Source: Allorhizobium ampelinum S4 (GTDB lineage Bacteria; Pseudomonadota; Alphaproteobacteria; Rhizobiales; Rhizobiaceae). Taken from it: 64,000 nt of DNA. The notes under the pieces are model-generated. The model worked only from the letters and a program-made list of their open reading frames with translations. It did no database searches and was not told the DNA's origin. The stretch spans positions 747,001 to 811,000 of the forward strand of contig NC_011989.1 of the NCBI RefSeq assembly GCF_000016285.1, in the 5' to 3' direction. Positions 25,230 through 33,363 of the stretch are shown piece after piece; within the stretch, counting starts at the first letter, position 1; the number at the start of each line of letters is the position of its first letter. The translations under genes were made by a program, and so were the position numbers.

Positions 25230-26651
25230 ATGAATCGCATCGTTCCGCTCATCCTGGCCGTGGCCCTGTTCATGGAAAACATGGACTCCACGGTGATTGC
25301 GACCGCGCTGCCCGCCATTGCCAACGATCTCGGCGTCGGGCCGATCACGCTGAAACTGGCTCTGACGTCTTATATGGTGGCGCTTGCCATTTTCATTCCG
25401 GTCAGCGGCTGGATGGCGGATAAATTCGGGGCCAAGCAAATCTTCCGGGCGGCGATTGGGGTTTTTATCGTCGGGTCCGTTTGCTGCGCGATGTCCGGTT
25501 CGCTGGTGGAATTCGTCGCCGCCCGGTTTTTGCAAGGCATGGGCGGCGCGATGATGACGCCGGTCGCCCGTTTGGTTCTGCTGCGCACCAACAAGCGCGA
25601 GGATCTGGTCTCGGCCATTGCGCTGCTGACCATTCCCGGCCTTGTCGGTCCGCTGGCCGGGCCGCCGGTCGGTGGTTTTATCACCACCTATTTCACCTGG
25701 CACTGGATTTTTCTGATCAATGTGCCGATCAGCGTGCTGGGTGTCGTCTTGACGACAATTTTCCTGCCGGAAATCGAGCGGGTCGAAACCGCGCCGATCG
25801 ACTGGACCGGATTTGCCCTGACCTCGCTGTCGGCGGCGGGCGTCGTTTTCGGCCTGTCGGTCATGAGCCTGCCAGCCTTGCCGCCGATTGTCGGTACTGC
25901 CGCAACTGTTATCGGCCTGTTGTGCGGCGTTCTTTATATAGTGCATGCCAGGCGCCATCCTGCACCGCTTCTGGATCTCACCCTGTTTCGCAAACCGGCC
26001 TTTCGCGCCGCCCAGATCGGTGGGACGCTGTTTCGGATTTCGGCGGGTGCCATTCCCTTTCTGATGCCGCTGATGCTGCAACTCGGCTTCGGCATGACAC
26101 CGTTTGAATCCGGGCTGACCACCTTTGTCGGCGCCATTGGGGCGATCAGCACCAAATTCCTGGCGCGCCGGGTGTTTGCCGCCGCCGGTTTTCGCAGTGT
26201 GTTGATTGTGGCGGGCGTCTGCGGCGCCGCGACCACCTTTCTCAACGCGTTTTTCACGCCGCAGACCCCGCATGCGCTGCTGATGTTCTTCCTGCTGATG
26301 GCTGGTTTCTGCCGCTCGTTTTTCTTCACCGGCACCAATGCGCTGGGCTATGCCAATATCGACAATAACGAGGCCAGTCAGGCAACCTCAATTGCCTCGG
26401 TGTTGCAACAGATCAGTCTGGCGCTCGGCGTTGCTTGCGCGGCCTTCGTTCTGGAGATCAGCACCATGCTGACCGGTGGTCATCTGGATCTTGCCGATTT
26501 TCATGTGGCCTTTGCCGTCGTGGCGTTTTTGTCGCTGGCCGCGGTCATTCCCTATATCTTTATGGACAAGAATGCCGGTGCCGATGTGTCCGGCCATCGG
26601 CAGCCCTTGGCAGGTGGGGCCGCCACTGCGGAAAACCTTAGCGCCAAATAA
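25230..26651 (+). CDS. DHA2-family MFS drug:H+ antiporter (EmrB/QacA type)
   Basis: The 473-residue protein has about 14 hydrophobic segments, typical of the DHA2 subgroup. Motif D-like LFMENMDSTVIATALPAIA lies at the first helix, motif A-like GWMADKFGAKQIF follows helix 2, and GPPVGGFI matches antiporter motif C. Such pumps expel hydrophobic drugs using the proton gradient. The substrate cannot be named, and no membrane-fusion partner or adjacent regulator is present. The ATG at 25230 has AGAG 8 bases upstream; a GTG at 25221 is the alternative. A bidirectional terminator follows. Confidence 0.88.
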   Translation: MNRIVPLILAVALFMENMDSTVIATALPAIANDLGVGPITLKLALTSYMVALAIFIPVSGWMADKFGAKQIFRAAIGVFIVGSVCCAMSGSLVEFVAARFLQGMGGAMMTPVARLVLLRTNKREDLVSAIALLTIPGLVGPLAGPPVGGFITTYFTWHWIFLINVPISVLGVVLTTIFLPEIERVETAPIDWTGFALTSLSAAGVVFGLSVMSLPALPPIVGTAATVIGLLCGVLYIVHARRHPAPLLDLTLFRKPAFRAAQIGGTLFRISAGAIPFLMPLMLQLGFGMTPFESGLTTFVGAIGAISTKFLARRVFAAAGFRSVLIVAGVCGAATTFLNAFFTPQTPHALLMFFLLMAGFCRSFFFTGTNALGYANIDNNEASQATSIASVLQQISLALGVACAAFVLEISTMLTGGHLDLADFHVAFAVVAFLSLAAVIPYIFMDKNAGADVSGHRQPLAGGAATAENLSAK

Positions 26652-26663
26652 CGTGTGGGCAAT

Positions 26664-26700
26664 AAAAAAGGCGGGAGCCTTTCGGTCCCGCCTTCTCTCT
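26664..26700. terminator. Bidirectional rho-independent terminator
   Basis: AAGGCGGGA (26668-26676) and TCCCGCCTT (26686-26694) form a 9-bp stem with a 9-base loop. On the minus strand a run of six T follows, which suits the PRC-barrel gene. On the plus strand CTCTCTATT follows, which is weaker for the MFS gene. Confidence 0.85.
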
Positions 26701-26734
26701 ATTAACGCTGGCCTGTGGGGCCACTGTGAAATGC

Positions 26735-27268
26735 TTACTTGGTAACAGTTGCCGGTGTGGAGGCAGTGGTGCCTGAATCGGCCTTCTGCTCTTCCAGCGT
26801 CTTGAATTCCGGAGCGGACTTCAGCGTCTCAGCCGTTTCCGTCGTTGTCAGACGCAGCTTGTCTGCATTCTGCGCATCACGGGTCACTGTAATCTTGCTA
26901 ACGGGAACGGCGACATTCTTTTCGCCGATGCCCAGGAAGCCACCAACGCCGATCACAGCTGCGACAAGGCCGCCATTCTGCTGCATGATCAGGTCCTTGA
27001 TCTCACCGATGCTCTTGTCACCGGCATAGACGTTCTGGCCGACATAGTTGGATGCGGCCAACTGGTCGCTACCCTGCTGGGTCAGATAGGTATCCATGGC
27101 AGCCGACGCGCCAGGCGTGGTCATTGCAGGGGCGGTGCCGGTGCTTGGAGCAGTTGTGGTGGTGCCGGGCGTTGTTGGTGTCGTTGCACTCTGCGCAAAG
27201 GCCATTGGCGCGACAACAGTGGAACCCATGAGTACGGTTGCTGCTACAAAATTAAGGGTCTTGTTCAT
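26735..27268 (-). CDS. Exported PRC-barrel domain protein
   Basis: The 177-residue protein has a Sec signal peptide (about 1-25, cleavage near AFA-QS), a Thr/Pro/Ala-rich linker (about 28-55) and a PRC-barrel domain (about 72-140) with NVYAGDKSIGEIKDLIM and GFLGIGEKNVAVP. Many rhizobial genomes carry such periplasmic PRC-barrel proteins and several are stress-induced, but the molecular role is unknown. The ATG has AGGCAGG upstream. The gene is followed by a strong terminator and preceded by a hairpin at 27321-27349, so it is probably monocistronic. Confidence 0.85.
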   Translation of the reverse strand: MNKTLNFVAATVLMGSTVVAPMAFAQSATTPTTPGTTTTAPSTGTAPAMTTPGASAAMDTYLTQQGSDQLAASNYVGQNVYAGDKSIGEIKDLIMQQNGGLVAAVIGVGGFLGIGEKNVAVPVSKITVTRDAQNADKLRLTTTETAETLKSAPEFKTLEEQKADSGTTASTPATVTK

Positions 27269-27320
27269 CTTAAACCTGCCTTTCGGTCTTTGTTTCGTGT
27301 CGGACTGAGGGAGAGCTAGT

Positions 27321-27349
27321 CGCTCATGAAAAGTGTGTTTTCATGAGCG
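27321..27349. promoter_or_regulatory. Perfect 12-bp hairpin upstream of the PRC-barrel gene
   Basis: CGCTCATGAAAA (27321-27332) and TTTTCATGAGCG (27338-27349) are perfect inverted repeats around GTGTG, about 55-80 bases before the PRC-barrel start. With no T tract on the minus strand, an operator or leader hairpin is as likely as a terminator for the SMP-30 gene. Confidence 0.5.
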
Positions 27350-27517
27350 TGAGTGACTGGCTCTCTGCTCGGCTCGGTAGTGAAATGCCCGAAAGAGGCA
27401 GGAGTTCCGATCATATTCTGCATTTTATTTCTGCAAATTGACGGAACTTTAGGCATAAAAATGAGTTTGGGCGCGCCTCGTTCAAAGACCAAGGGTTGAG
27501 GAGTGTGAGGCTGGGCT

Positions 27518-28414
27518 TTACAAGCGGAAGCTTGGCTCGTGTCTGCCCTTGACCGCGATATCGAGGACGAAGGTCTTGCCACCATGGGGATCGGCGGCCA
27601 GGCCATCGGCGTCGAGCCCTTCGGTGGCGGAGGTGACCAACAGGCGGTCGGCCTTGGCACCGATAAAGGCCGGGCAGGTGGTTTGGGCAGCGGGAAGCCG
27701 GTAGCGCGCCAGGTGCTGTCCTGTTCTATCGTAGTGATCGACGGCGCCAACGCCCCAACGGGCATTCCACAAGCCGCCCTCGGCATCGCAGACCGCACCG
27801 TCGATGCCACCATCCTTGCCGCGTCCGTCGATATGGACGGATGGCGTCCCGGTCGGAAGGCCGGTTGCCGGATCGAGACTGACCTTCATCAGCGTATTGA
27901 CCCGCGTGTCGACATAGTAACCGAGGCTTCCATCCGGCGAAAAACAGATGGCGTTGGGAATGCTGATGCTATCATAAAGACGAGTCACCTTGTCGCCCGC
28001 CACATGATAGATCGCACCAGCCCCATCGGCTGCCGTCTTGCCCATCGTGCCTATCCACAGTGCACCGCAAGGATGGACCCGCCCGTCATTGGAGCGATTG
28101 CCGGGCCGTTCCGGTTCCAGCGCAGTCAGCAAAGTCAGTTCGCCGCTGGCAATGGCGCGGATGAAAATACCCTGTTCCGTCGCCAGCATCTGGCGTTCAG
28201 CATCGATCGTCGCCAACGCGCTGGCCATCATCGGCAGATCGTGGCGGATCGTCTCGCCCGTGGCAAACCGATGCTCGATCAGCCCCTTGCCGAGAATGTC
28301 GAACCACCAGGCGGTGTCACGCGCGACGTCATAGGTCGGGCCTTCACCCAGATGCAGGCGGGTATCGACCAGGACGGTGCCGGAATACGCTGTTTGCAAG
28401 ATGGTCTCCTTCAT
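27518..28414 (-). CDS. SMP-30/gluconolactonase family protein
   Basis: The 298-residue protein is a six-bladed beta-propeller lactonase of the SMP-30/CGR1 family, which hydrolyses sugar lactones. Metal ligands are recognisable: the Glu in LGEGPTYD (about 19), the Asn in SNDGRVHP and SIPNAICFSPDG, and the Asp in DGAVCDAEGG. The substrate (gluconolactone, arabinonolactone or another) is not deducible, and no sugar-catabolic neighbours are present. The frame extends upstream to 28522 only because it reads through a RIME-like repeat, so the start was set at ATG 28414. Confidence 0.88.
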   Translation of the reverse strand: MKETILQTAYSGTVLVDTRLHLGEGPTYDVARDTAWWFDILGKGLIEHRFATGETIRHDLPMMASALATIDAERQMLATEQGIFIRAIASGELTLLTALEPERPGNRSNDGRVHPCGALWIGTMGKTAADGAGAIYHVAGDKVTRLYDSISIPNAICFSPDGSLGYYVDTRVNTLMKVSLDPATGLPTGTPSVHIDGRGKDGGIDGAVCDAEGGLWNARWGVGAVDHYDRTGQHLARYRLPAAQTTCPAFIGAKADRLLVTSATEGLDADGLAADPHGGKTFVLDIAVKGRHEPSFRL

Positions 28415-28440
28415 CCAATCGCTGTGGCTCTCTTGTCTAC

Positions 28441-28546
28441 TGCATAATTTTTGAAATCGGAATCGATTTAAGGAGAAATTATGCAGCGGATATAAAGCAC
28501 TACAGCGAACCTTTGTCGCCATATAGGGCGCACGGCGCTGTAGTGC
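28441..28546. repeat. RIME-like element, full copy 2
   Basis: The same two-palindrome layout as 17389-17496 is seen: TGCATAATT (28441-28449) and AATTATGCA (28477-28485) around AAATCG/CGATTT, then GCACTACAGCG (28497-28507) and CGCTGTAGTGC (28536-28546), an 11-bp perfect second palindrome. It lies directly upstream of the SMP-30 gene. Confidence 0.75.
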
Positions 28547-28550
28547 CTTC

Positions 28551-28576
28551 CAGGGAAAGTGGAAACCGGTTTTGCC
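28551..28576. repeat. Short dispersed repeat (copy B)
   Basis: This segment (CAGGGAAAGTGGAAACCGG then TTTTGCC) matches 19406-19430 at most positions. It lies directly after the RIME-like element. Confidence 0.45.
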
Positions 28577-29146
28577 AATCGCGTTTCATCTAGACCGCAG
28601 AGAACGCGATTCGAGCCGCTCGGATGGTTCCACGACAGCCGATTTGGTACGAATGACAATGCCAGGCAAAATAAACTGCGTGCGATGACGGCGGTTTCAC
28701 ATCCAGGCCGGCATGGCCGTCGTATTGGTCAACGTCGCGCAAGCAAAACAGGGAATACTTGATGTGCGAACCTGTTTTGTGGCGTTGGCCTATTTCGCGG
28801 CTTAGACGATAGAATTTTCTAAAAACCTGGTTTCAGGCCTTGGTATTGGCAGGATGGTCGATCTATAGGATGGGCAATTGCGTTCGGGTGGGCATCGTTA
28901 TCGCCAAACGATAAGACCGGGAGCCTTTTTCTGTTACGGCAGGACTTAAATAAATGACCGGAAGATAAGTGAATGGATAGAGGGCTTCGTTAAATTATTC
29001 AGGACTGGCTTTTTTAGTTATCAATGTTTTTGGCTGTAACTGCCGGAATGCAGTCGGCATTCAATTTTCGCAATGTCCGGCTATAGCAGGTCTGCAACGG
29101 GTTGCGACGCGGTCGCGATATGTAAAGAGAACAAGGCTTTTTATCG
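28577..29146. other. Long noncoding region upstream of the LuxR gene
   Basis: About 570 bases have no coding frame I trust. The part from 28900 on is AT-rich, with two small dyads near the LuxR start. The rest shows nothing recognisable. Confidence 0.5.
29041..29105 (+). promoter_or_regulatory. Two dyads upstream of the LuxR gene (candidate operators)
   Basis: TGCCG-N9-CGGCA spans 29041-29059 and GCAACGGGTTGC spans 29094-29105, the latter about 41 bases before the start codon. LuxR-type regulators bind dyads of this size, but neither matches a known lux or tra box. Confidence 0.25.
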
Positions 29147-29914
29147 ATGGGTGACGATCTGGTCCATATGGCAATGGTTGCCGAAGATGCGGCCTCGAAA
29201 TTTGCGACGGCAGAACGCTATGTGCGCGAATTAAGTGGCTATAAGACCCAGTTTGACGTTTTCAGGCTGATGAAGCGGTTGACTGACTTTTTCGGCGCCA
29301 AGGGTTTCATGGTCATGAATGTGCCTTCGGCTGGTGCAAAAACTTTGACCGGCAGCTCGGTCATCACCAACTGGCCTGCTGATTTTCTCAGCGAATACGA
29401 CATGGCGTCCCTGCTGTCGTCCAGCCCGATGTTCAACCGGTTGCGCAACACCTCTATACCCGTTGTTTTCGATGTGCATGTGGTCGCCCGCGAACGCGAT
29501 CCCAAGACTGTCGAGCTGGCGACGGACCTGTTTTTGCGGTTCGGCATGCCGCGCGGCGCCTGTTTTCCGGTTCATGATGCCCATGGCAACCGGGGCGCTG
29601 TCAATATTTGCGGTGAAATGCCAGCCTTTTCCTTCGTCGACATGGTGCTGCTGCAATATCTGGCCGGGCATGTGTTCAACCGGCTTGCCGAAATTCGCGA
29701 ACTGGATGCACGGGTCACCGAAACGCTGACGGAGCGCGAGATCGAATGTCTGACCTGGACGGCGGCGGGCAAGACCTCCGTTGAAATCGCTGAGATCATG
29801 GGCCTGTCAGAACATACGATCAATCATTATCTCAACCGCGCCACCCGCAAGCTGGATACCGTGAACCGCACCCAGGCGGTCGCGAAGGCGCTACGGTTGA
29901 GCCTGATCAAATAG
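29147..29914 (+). CDS. LuxR-family regulator with autoinducer-binding domain (LuxR solo)
   Basis: The 255-residue protein has an N-terminal autoinducer-binding domain (about 30-180), including the W..Y..D-type pattern in NWPADFLSEYD, and a C-terminal LuxR HTH (about 190-250) with LTEREIECLTWTAAGK, SVEIAEIMGLSEHT and INHYLNRATRKL. This is the two-domain design of acyl-homoserine lactone receptors. No luxI synthase is present in the window, so it is a solo that may read a foreign or endogenous signal. Several LuxR solos are known in Agrobacterium vitis, but I cannot assign this to one. A NasS-like gene follows in the same direction 93 bases downstream. Confidence 0.88.
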   Translation: MGDDLVHMAMVAEDAASKFATAERYVRELSGYKTQFDVFRLMKRLTDFFGAKGFMVMNVPSAGAKTLTGSSVITNWPADFLSEYDMASLLSSSPMFNRLRNTSIPVVFDVHVVARERDPKTVELATDLFLRFGMPRGACFPVHDAHGNRGAVNICGEMPAFSFVDMVLLQYLAGHVFNRLAEIRELDARVTETLTEREIECLTWTAAGKTSVEIAEIMGLSEHTINHYLNRATRKLDTVNRTQAVAKALRLSLIK

Positions 29915-30007
29915 GAATGCGTGAGACATCTTCGATGTCTTGAATAATGCATCCGAAGGACGGCCTTCTCCGGCAGGTGCAACTTGCCTGAGGCAGCGGT
30001 TTGCGGC

Positions 30008-31255
30008 ATGTATGCTGCAATGGGTCAGCACATCTCTTTGCATGTCACTCTTGGCTACATGCCATGTCTCGATAGCGCCCCACTGGTTGCGGCGGTGGAA
30101 AAAGGCTTTGCCTCCGACGAAGGCCTGACCCTGCGCCTGGTGCGCGAAACCTCCTGGACCCAGATCCGCGACCGCCTGACGGTCGGTCATTTCGATGGCG
30201 CGCATCTGCCTGGCCCCTTTGCGCTGGCCGCCAATCTCGGTTTTTCGCCGCTGGGCCCCGCTCTGCTGGTCCCCATGGCTCTCAATTTGGGTGGCGGCGC
30301 GCTTACTGTGTCGAATGCGCTTGCAACAGCCATGCAACGGGCAGGCTGGGAAAGCCACCTTCTGGAGCCGATGGCGGCGGGTGCCGCACTGAAACGAGTG
30401 GTGGAGAAACGTCGCGCTAAGTCCCTGCCGCCTTTGCGGATTGCCGTCGGCGATACCCATTCCAGCCAGGCCTATTATCTGCGCTACTGGCTTGCTGCCT
30501 GCAATCTGGACCGTGGCAGTGAGGTCGAAATGGTCTCATTGCCATCGCCGCTAATGGCGGATGGGCTTAGTGCGGGCGTGCTCGACGGATTTTCCGCGGC
30601 GGAACCGTGGAATAGTGTTGCGGTGGACCAGCAGGTCGGACGCATTGTTGCTGTGGCCGCTGCTATCTGGCGCGGCGGTCCGGACAAGGTTCTCGGCATT
30701 AGCAGGCAGTGGGGCGAGAACAATCCCGCCGCGCTCGATGCGCTGATCCGAGCGCTTTACCGCGCCGCGCAATGGTGCGGCAATCCCGGCAATACCGAGG
30801 AACTGGCCGGTATCATGGCGGCCCCCCGCTATCTCGGTGTCGAAGGCCGGCTTTTGTTACCCGGCCTGACCGGCGATCTGGTAACCGCGCCGGGAGAGGT
30901 TCAGCCGCTTGAGGATTTTCTGGTGCTGGAGCGCAAGGCCGCCAATTTCCCCTGGGCCAGCCATGCCCTGTGGTTTTATAGCCAGATGGTCCTTTGCGGT
31001 CACGTTGTCCATGCCCGTGAGCGGATTGCCGCGGTGCTCGAAACCTATCGCCCGGATCTTTATCGCCGCGCCCTCAGGCCGGTCTTCGCCGCCATGCCAG
31101 GCGCAAATATCAAGGTGGAAGGGGCGATGGCGGCAGCTGATTATGTCGGCGCTAGCAATGGCCGTTTGCTGCTTGGCCCGGACGGATTTTTCGATGGACG
31201 GGTCTTCGACCCTGACCGGCTGGAGGACTATCTTGCCGCTTCGCTAGTGGAATGA
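30008..31255 (+). CDS. NrtA/CmpA-type substrate-binding protein without signal peptide (NasS-like)
   Basis: The 415-residue protein belongs to the nitrate/bicarbonate-binding NrtA/CmpA fold: LGYMPCLDSAPLVAAVEKG near the N-terminus, the hinge segment HLPGPFALAANLG and VGDTHSSQAYYLRYWL. It has no signal peptide or lipobox, unlike transport-associated NrtA. This fits NasS, the cytoplasmic nitrate sensor that sequesters the antiterminator NasT. No nasT or nas transport genes are nearby. The partner here is the LuxR gene upstream. Start choice is uncertain (30008, 30020 or TTG 29984). The stop codon lies inside the left arm of a large inverted repeat. Confidence 0.75.
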   Translation: MYAAMGQHISLHVTLGYMPCLDSAPLVAAVEKGFASDEGLTLRLVRETSWTQIRDRLTVGHFDGAHLPGPFALAANLGFSPLGPALLVPMALNLGGGALTVSNALATAMQRAGWESHLLEPMAAGAALKRVVEKRRAKSLPPLRIAVGDTHSSQAYYLRYWLAACNLDRGSEVEMVSLPSPLMADGLSAGVLDGFSAAEPWNSVAVDQQVGRIVAVAAAIWRGGPDKVLGISRQWGENNPAALDALIRALYRAAQWCGNPGNTEELAGIMAAPRYLGVEGRLLLPGLTGDLVTAPGEVQPLEDFLVLERKAANFPWASHALWFYSQMVLCGHVVHARERIAAVLETYRPDLYRRALRPVFAAMPGANIKVEGAMAAADYVGASNGRLLLGPDGFFDGRVFDPDRLEDYLAASLVE

Positions 31256-31413
31256 ATTTGACATTTGATACCCCCCTTGCGGCACCCTCGAGGATCAAAT
31301 GTCAAATTCTTAAATTCCACTAGAAACAGAGACTTGCTCGTGGTCCTGACGATTCCGACATTTGCTCTCGAGGGTGCTGCAAACGGATGCAAATGTCGGA
31401 ATCGGGCCACTAG
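31244..31413. repeat. Two opposed long hairpins sharing an inverted loop core
   Basis: Hairpin 1: CTAGTGGAAT (31244-31253) with ATTCCACTAG (31314-31323), and inside it a perfect 15-bp stem (31255-31269 with 31294-31308). Hairpin 2: a perfect 16-bp stem (31350-31365 with 31389-31404). Loop 1 contains GCACCCTCGAG, and loop 2 contains its reverse complement CTCGAGGGTGC. Both stems share ACATTTG, and CCACTAG recurs at 31407-31413. Such a design suggests a palindromic mobile repeat inserted as an inverted pair, and hairpin 1 supplies the end of the NasS-like gene. Confidence 0.7.
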
Positions 31414-31841
31414 CGGTTCCGAGAAATTAAGATTGCAGCACAGAAACCCTATGACGTGAATGTTCAAAGCGTTGGCGCGGCTGTTTTTTAAGCAATTGCC
31501 GGAATGGCGCGGCTGGATTGTGGTGATTTCTTCAGCCAATTGGCGGCGTCTCCGGTGATTTGACAGGATTTACCGGGTGAAAAGCCCAATCTTTCGAGTT
31601 GGCACGGTTTGTGCTTTCAATACAGCAACAGGGTCCAGAGGGGACTTGGAGAAGGGCGGTCTGGAAATCGCCCTCACAAAACGCCGCCTTAACCGTGCCT
31701 CAGGGCAATGGTTTTGGCGGCGTTTGTTTTTGGCTCTTCCGTTGCAGGCGATAAAACCTTATTTGAGCGTCACTCACACGTTTCGTCGGGCGCGGACAAT
31801 TTCCAGTCGAGTCTCCCGGCCTTCACCAAGGAAGCGGATCC
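31414..31841. other. Noncoding region before mrp
   Basis: No convincing coding frame is present. The only strong feature is the hairpin plus T tract at 31678-31732. Confidence 0.5.
31678..31732 (+). terminator. Terminator of an unknown transcript (sRNA or mrp leader)
   Basis: AAACGCCGCC (31679-31688) pairs with GGCGGCGTTT (31716-31725), with a smaller AACC..GCC-TCAG-GGC..GGTT structure inside, followed by GTTTTTGG. No plus-strand gene ends within 400 bases upstream apart from the NasS-like gene, so it may end a small RNA or form an attenuator in the mrp leader. Confidence 0.6.
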
Positions 31842-33002
31842 ATGACGCTCGATAAAAACACTGTTCTTGAAGCTCTGAAGACGGTGCGCGGCCCCGATCT
31901 CGAAGGCAATATTGTCGATCTGGGCATGGTATCGGACGTGTTCATTTCCGACGCCAAGGTCTATCTCTCCATTAATGTTCCGGCGGAGCGCGCCCGGGAG
32001 CTGGAGCCTTTGCGCCAGGCGGCGGAGCGCAGTGTCAAGGCGCTTGCCGGCGTCAAGGGAGCGCTTGTCAGCCTGACAGCCGAGCGCAAGGCCGGATCGC
32101 CATCGACGCCGCCTGCACCCTCGGCCACCAGTCCTTCCCATTCCCATTCACACGGACATTCTCATGCACCAGCTCCAAGCCAGCCGGCCCGCCCGGCCAA
32201 GGCTGGCATTCCCGGCATCGGCGCCATCATCGCGGTGGCTTCCGGCAAGGGTGGCGTCGGCAAATCCACCACGGCGGTCAATCTGGCTCTGGCCTTGCTG
32301 GCCAATGGCTTGAAGGTCGGCATTCTCGATGCCGATGTCTATGGTCCGTCGATGCCGCGCCTGCTTGGCATTTCCGGGCGACCGCAGCAGATCGATGGGC
32401 GCATTATCGTGCCTATGGAAAATTATGGCCTGAAGGCGATGTCCATCGGCTTTCTGGTGGATGAGGGCACCGCGATGATCTGGCGCGGCCCGATGGTACA
32501 ATCGGCCCTGATGCAGATGTTGCGCGAAGTGGCCTGGGGCGAGCTGGACGTGCTGGTGGTCGATATGCCGCCCGGCACGGGCGATGCGCAATTGACCATG
32601 GCCCAGCAAGTGCCGTTGAGTGGTGCGGTGATCGTCTCCACCCCGCAGGACCTGGCGCTGATCGATGCCCGCAAGGGTATCAATATGTTCAAGAAGGTCG
32701 AAGTGCCGGTGCTCGGCGTCATCGAGAACATGAGCTATTTCATCGCTCCCGATACCGGCGCCCGTTACGATATTTTCGGTCATGGTGGCGCCAAAGCCGA
32801 AGCCGAAGCCATTGGTGCGCCATTCCTGGGTGAAGTGCCGTTGACCATTTCCATCCGCGAACATTCCGATGCAGGCACCCCGGTCGTGGTTTCCGAGCCG
32901 GAGAGCCCCCAGGCGCTGGTGTACCGTGAGATCGCCACCCGCGTCTGGCGCGAGGTCGAACGGCATTCAACAAGACAGGCGCCGACCATTACCTTTGAAT
33001 GA
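31842..33002 (+). CDS. mrp: Mrp/NBP35-family Fe-S cluster carrier ATPase (ApbC)
   Basis: The 386-residue P-loop protein is a scaffold or carrier for iron-sulfur clusters. It has an N-terminal MIP18/DUF59 domain (about 5-85), a His/Ser/Pro-rich linker (about 98-118) and a deviant Walker A GKGGVGKST at about 135-143, with VVDMPPGTGD as switch region. The CxxC that holds the bridging cluster in E. coli Mrp is missing: the corresponding segment reads YFIAPDTGARYD. Many alphaproteobacterial homologues I recall also lack it. The ATG has AAGGAAG upstream. Confidence 0.92.
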   Translation: MTLDKNTVLEALKTVRGPDLEGNIVDLGMVSDVFISDAKVYLSINVPAERARELEPLRQAAERSVKALAGVKGALVSLTAERKAGSPSTPPAPSATSPSHSHSHGHSHAPAPSQPARPAKAGIPGIGAIIAVASGKGGVGKSTTAVNLALALLANGLKVGILDADVYGPSMPRLLGISGRPQQIDGRIIVPMENYGLKAMSIGFLVDEGTAMIWRGPMVQSALMQMLREVAWGELDVLVVDMPPGTGDAQLTMAQQVPLSGAVIVSTPQDLALIDARKGINMFKKVEVPVLGVIENMSYFIAPDTGARYDIFGHGGAKAEAEAIGAPFLGEVPLTISIREHSDAGTPVVVSEPESPQALVYREIATRVWREVERHSTRQAPTITFE

Positions 33003-33363
33003 GGTCAGCACAGAATAGAGCCGCCGTTGCAGATTGATACTGCAACGGCGAACCGCACCGTTGTAGGGTTCCGGCGGAAATGCAACAGGATCTCGCTACC
33101 CTGGCGGAGGCTTTGTCGGGGAAATTTCTTCAGGTTGCATTGATCAGGATCAAATGCCTGCGCGCAATTGCCCTTGCCATCCTCACGGCAGGTGCTATTG
33201 CTTGCCCGCTGAGCATGGATCATGGGCAGGAACATGTCTTCCCGCTATGGGAAATGATAGTCACGCGCATGGGCAAGGGTAAATCATCGCAGGTTTTCAT
33301 GGGTGTCCATGAAAATGCTGCGGCTGGCGGCACTGTCCGTCATCGGGCAAAGGTGTCGAACGT
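33003..33363. other. Intergenic region between mrp and corA
   Basis: It contains a perfect 11-bp hairpin, CGCCGTTGCAG (33022-33032) with CTGCAACGGCG (33040-33050), 20 bases after the mrp stop and without a T tract. A 95-codon frame at 33080-33367 has no family resemblance and no ribosome binding site. The rest shows nothing recognisable. Confidence 0.5.

Noticed and set aside
25086..26273. 395-codon open frame on the minus strand opposite the MFS gene
   Set aside because: It is the antisense of a GC-rich coding gene, rich in Arg, Gln, Gly and His, with no family resemblance.
27350..27430. GGAAC on the minus strand upstream of the PRC-barrel gene as an EcfG promoter
   Set aside because: The expected CGTT at 16-17 bases is CATT, too poor a match.
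28559..28762. 67-codon frame in the gap upstream of the LuxR gene
   Set aside because: It begins inside a dispersed repeat, and its product shows no feature.
28810..28821. TAGAA-TT-TTCTA palindrome resembling an Irr iron-control box
   Set aside because: The spacing between half-sites is 2 bases rather than 3 and no iron gene is adjacent.
31577..31855. 92-codon frame before mrp
   Set aside because: It reads through the hairpin terminator, has a Lys/Arg-rich random composition and overlaps the mrp start.
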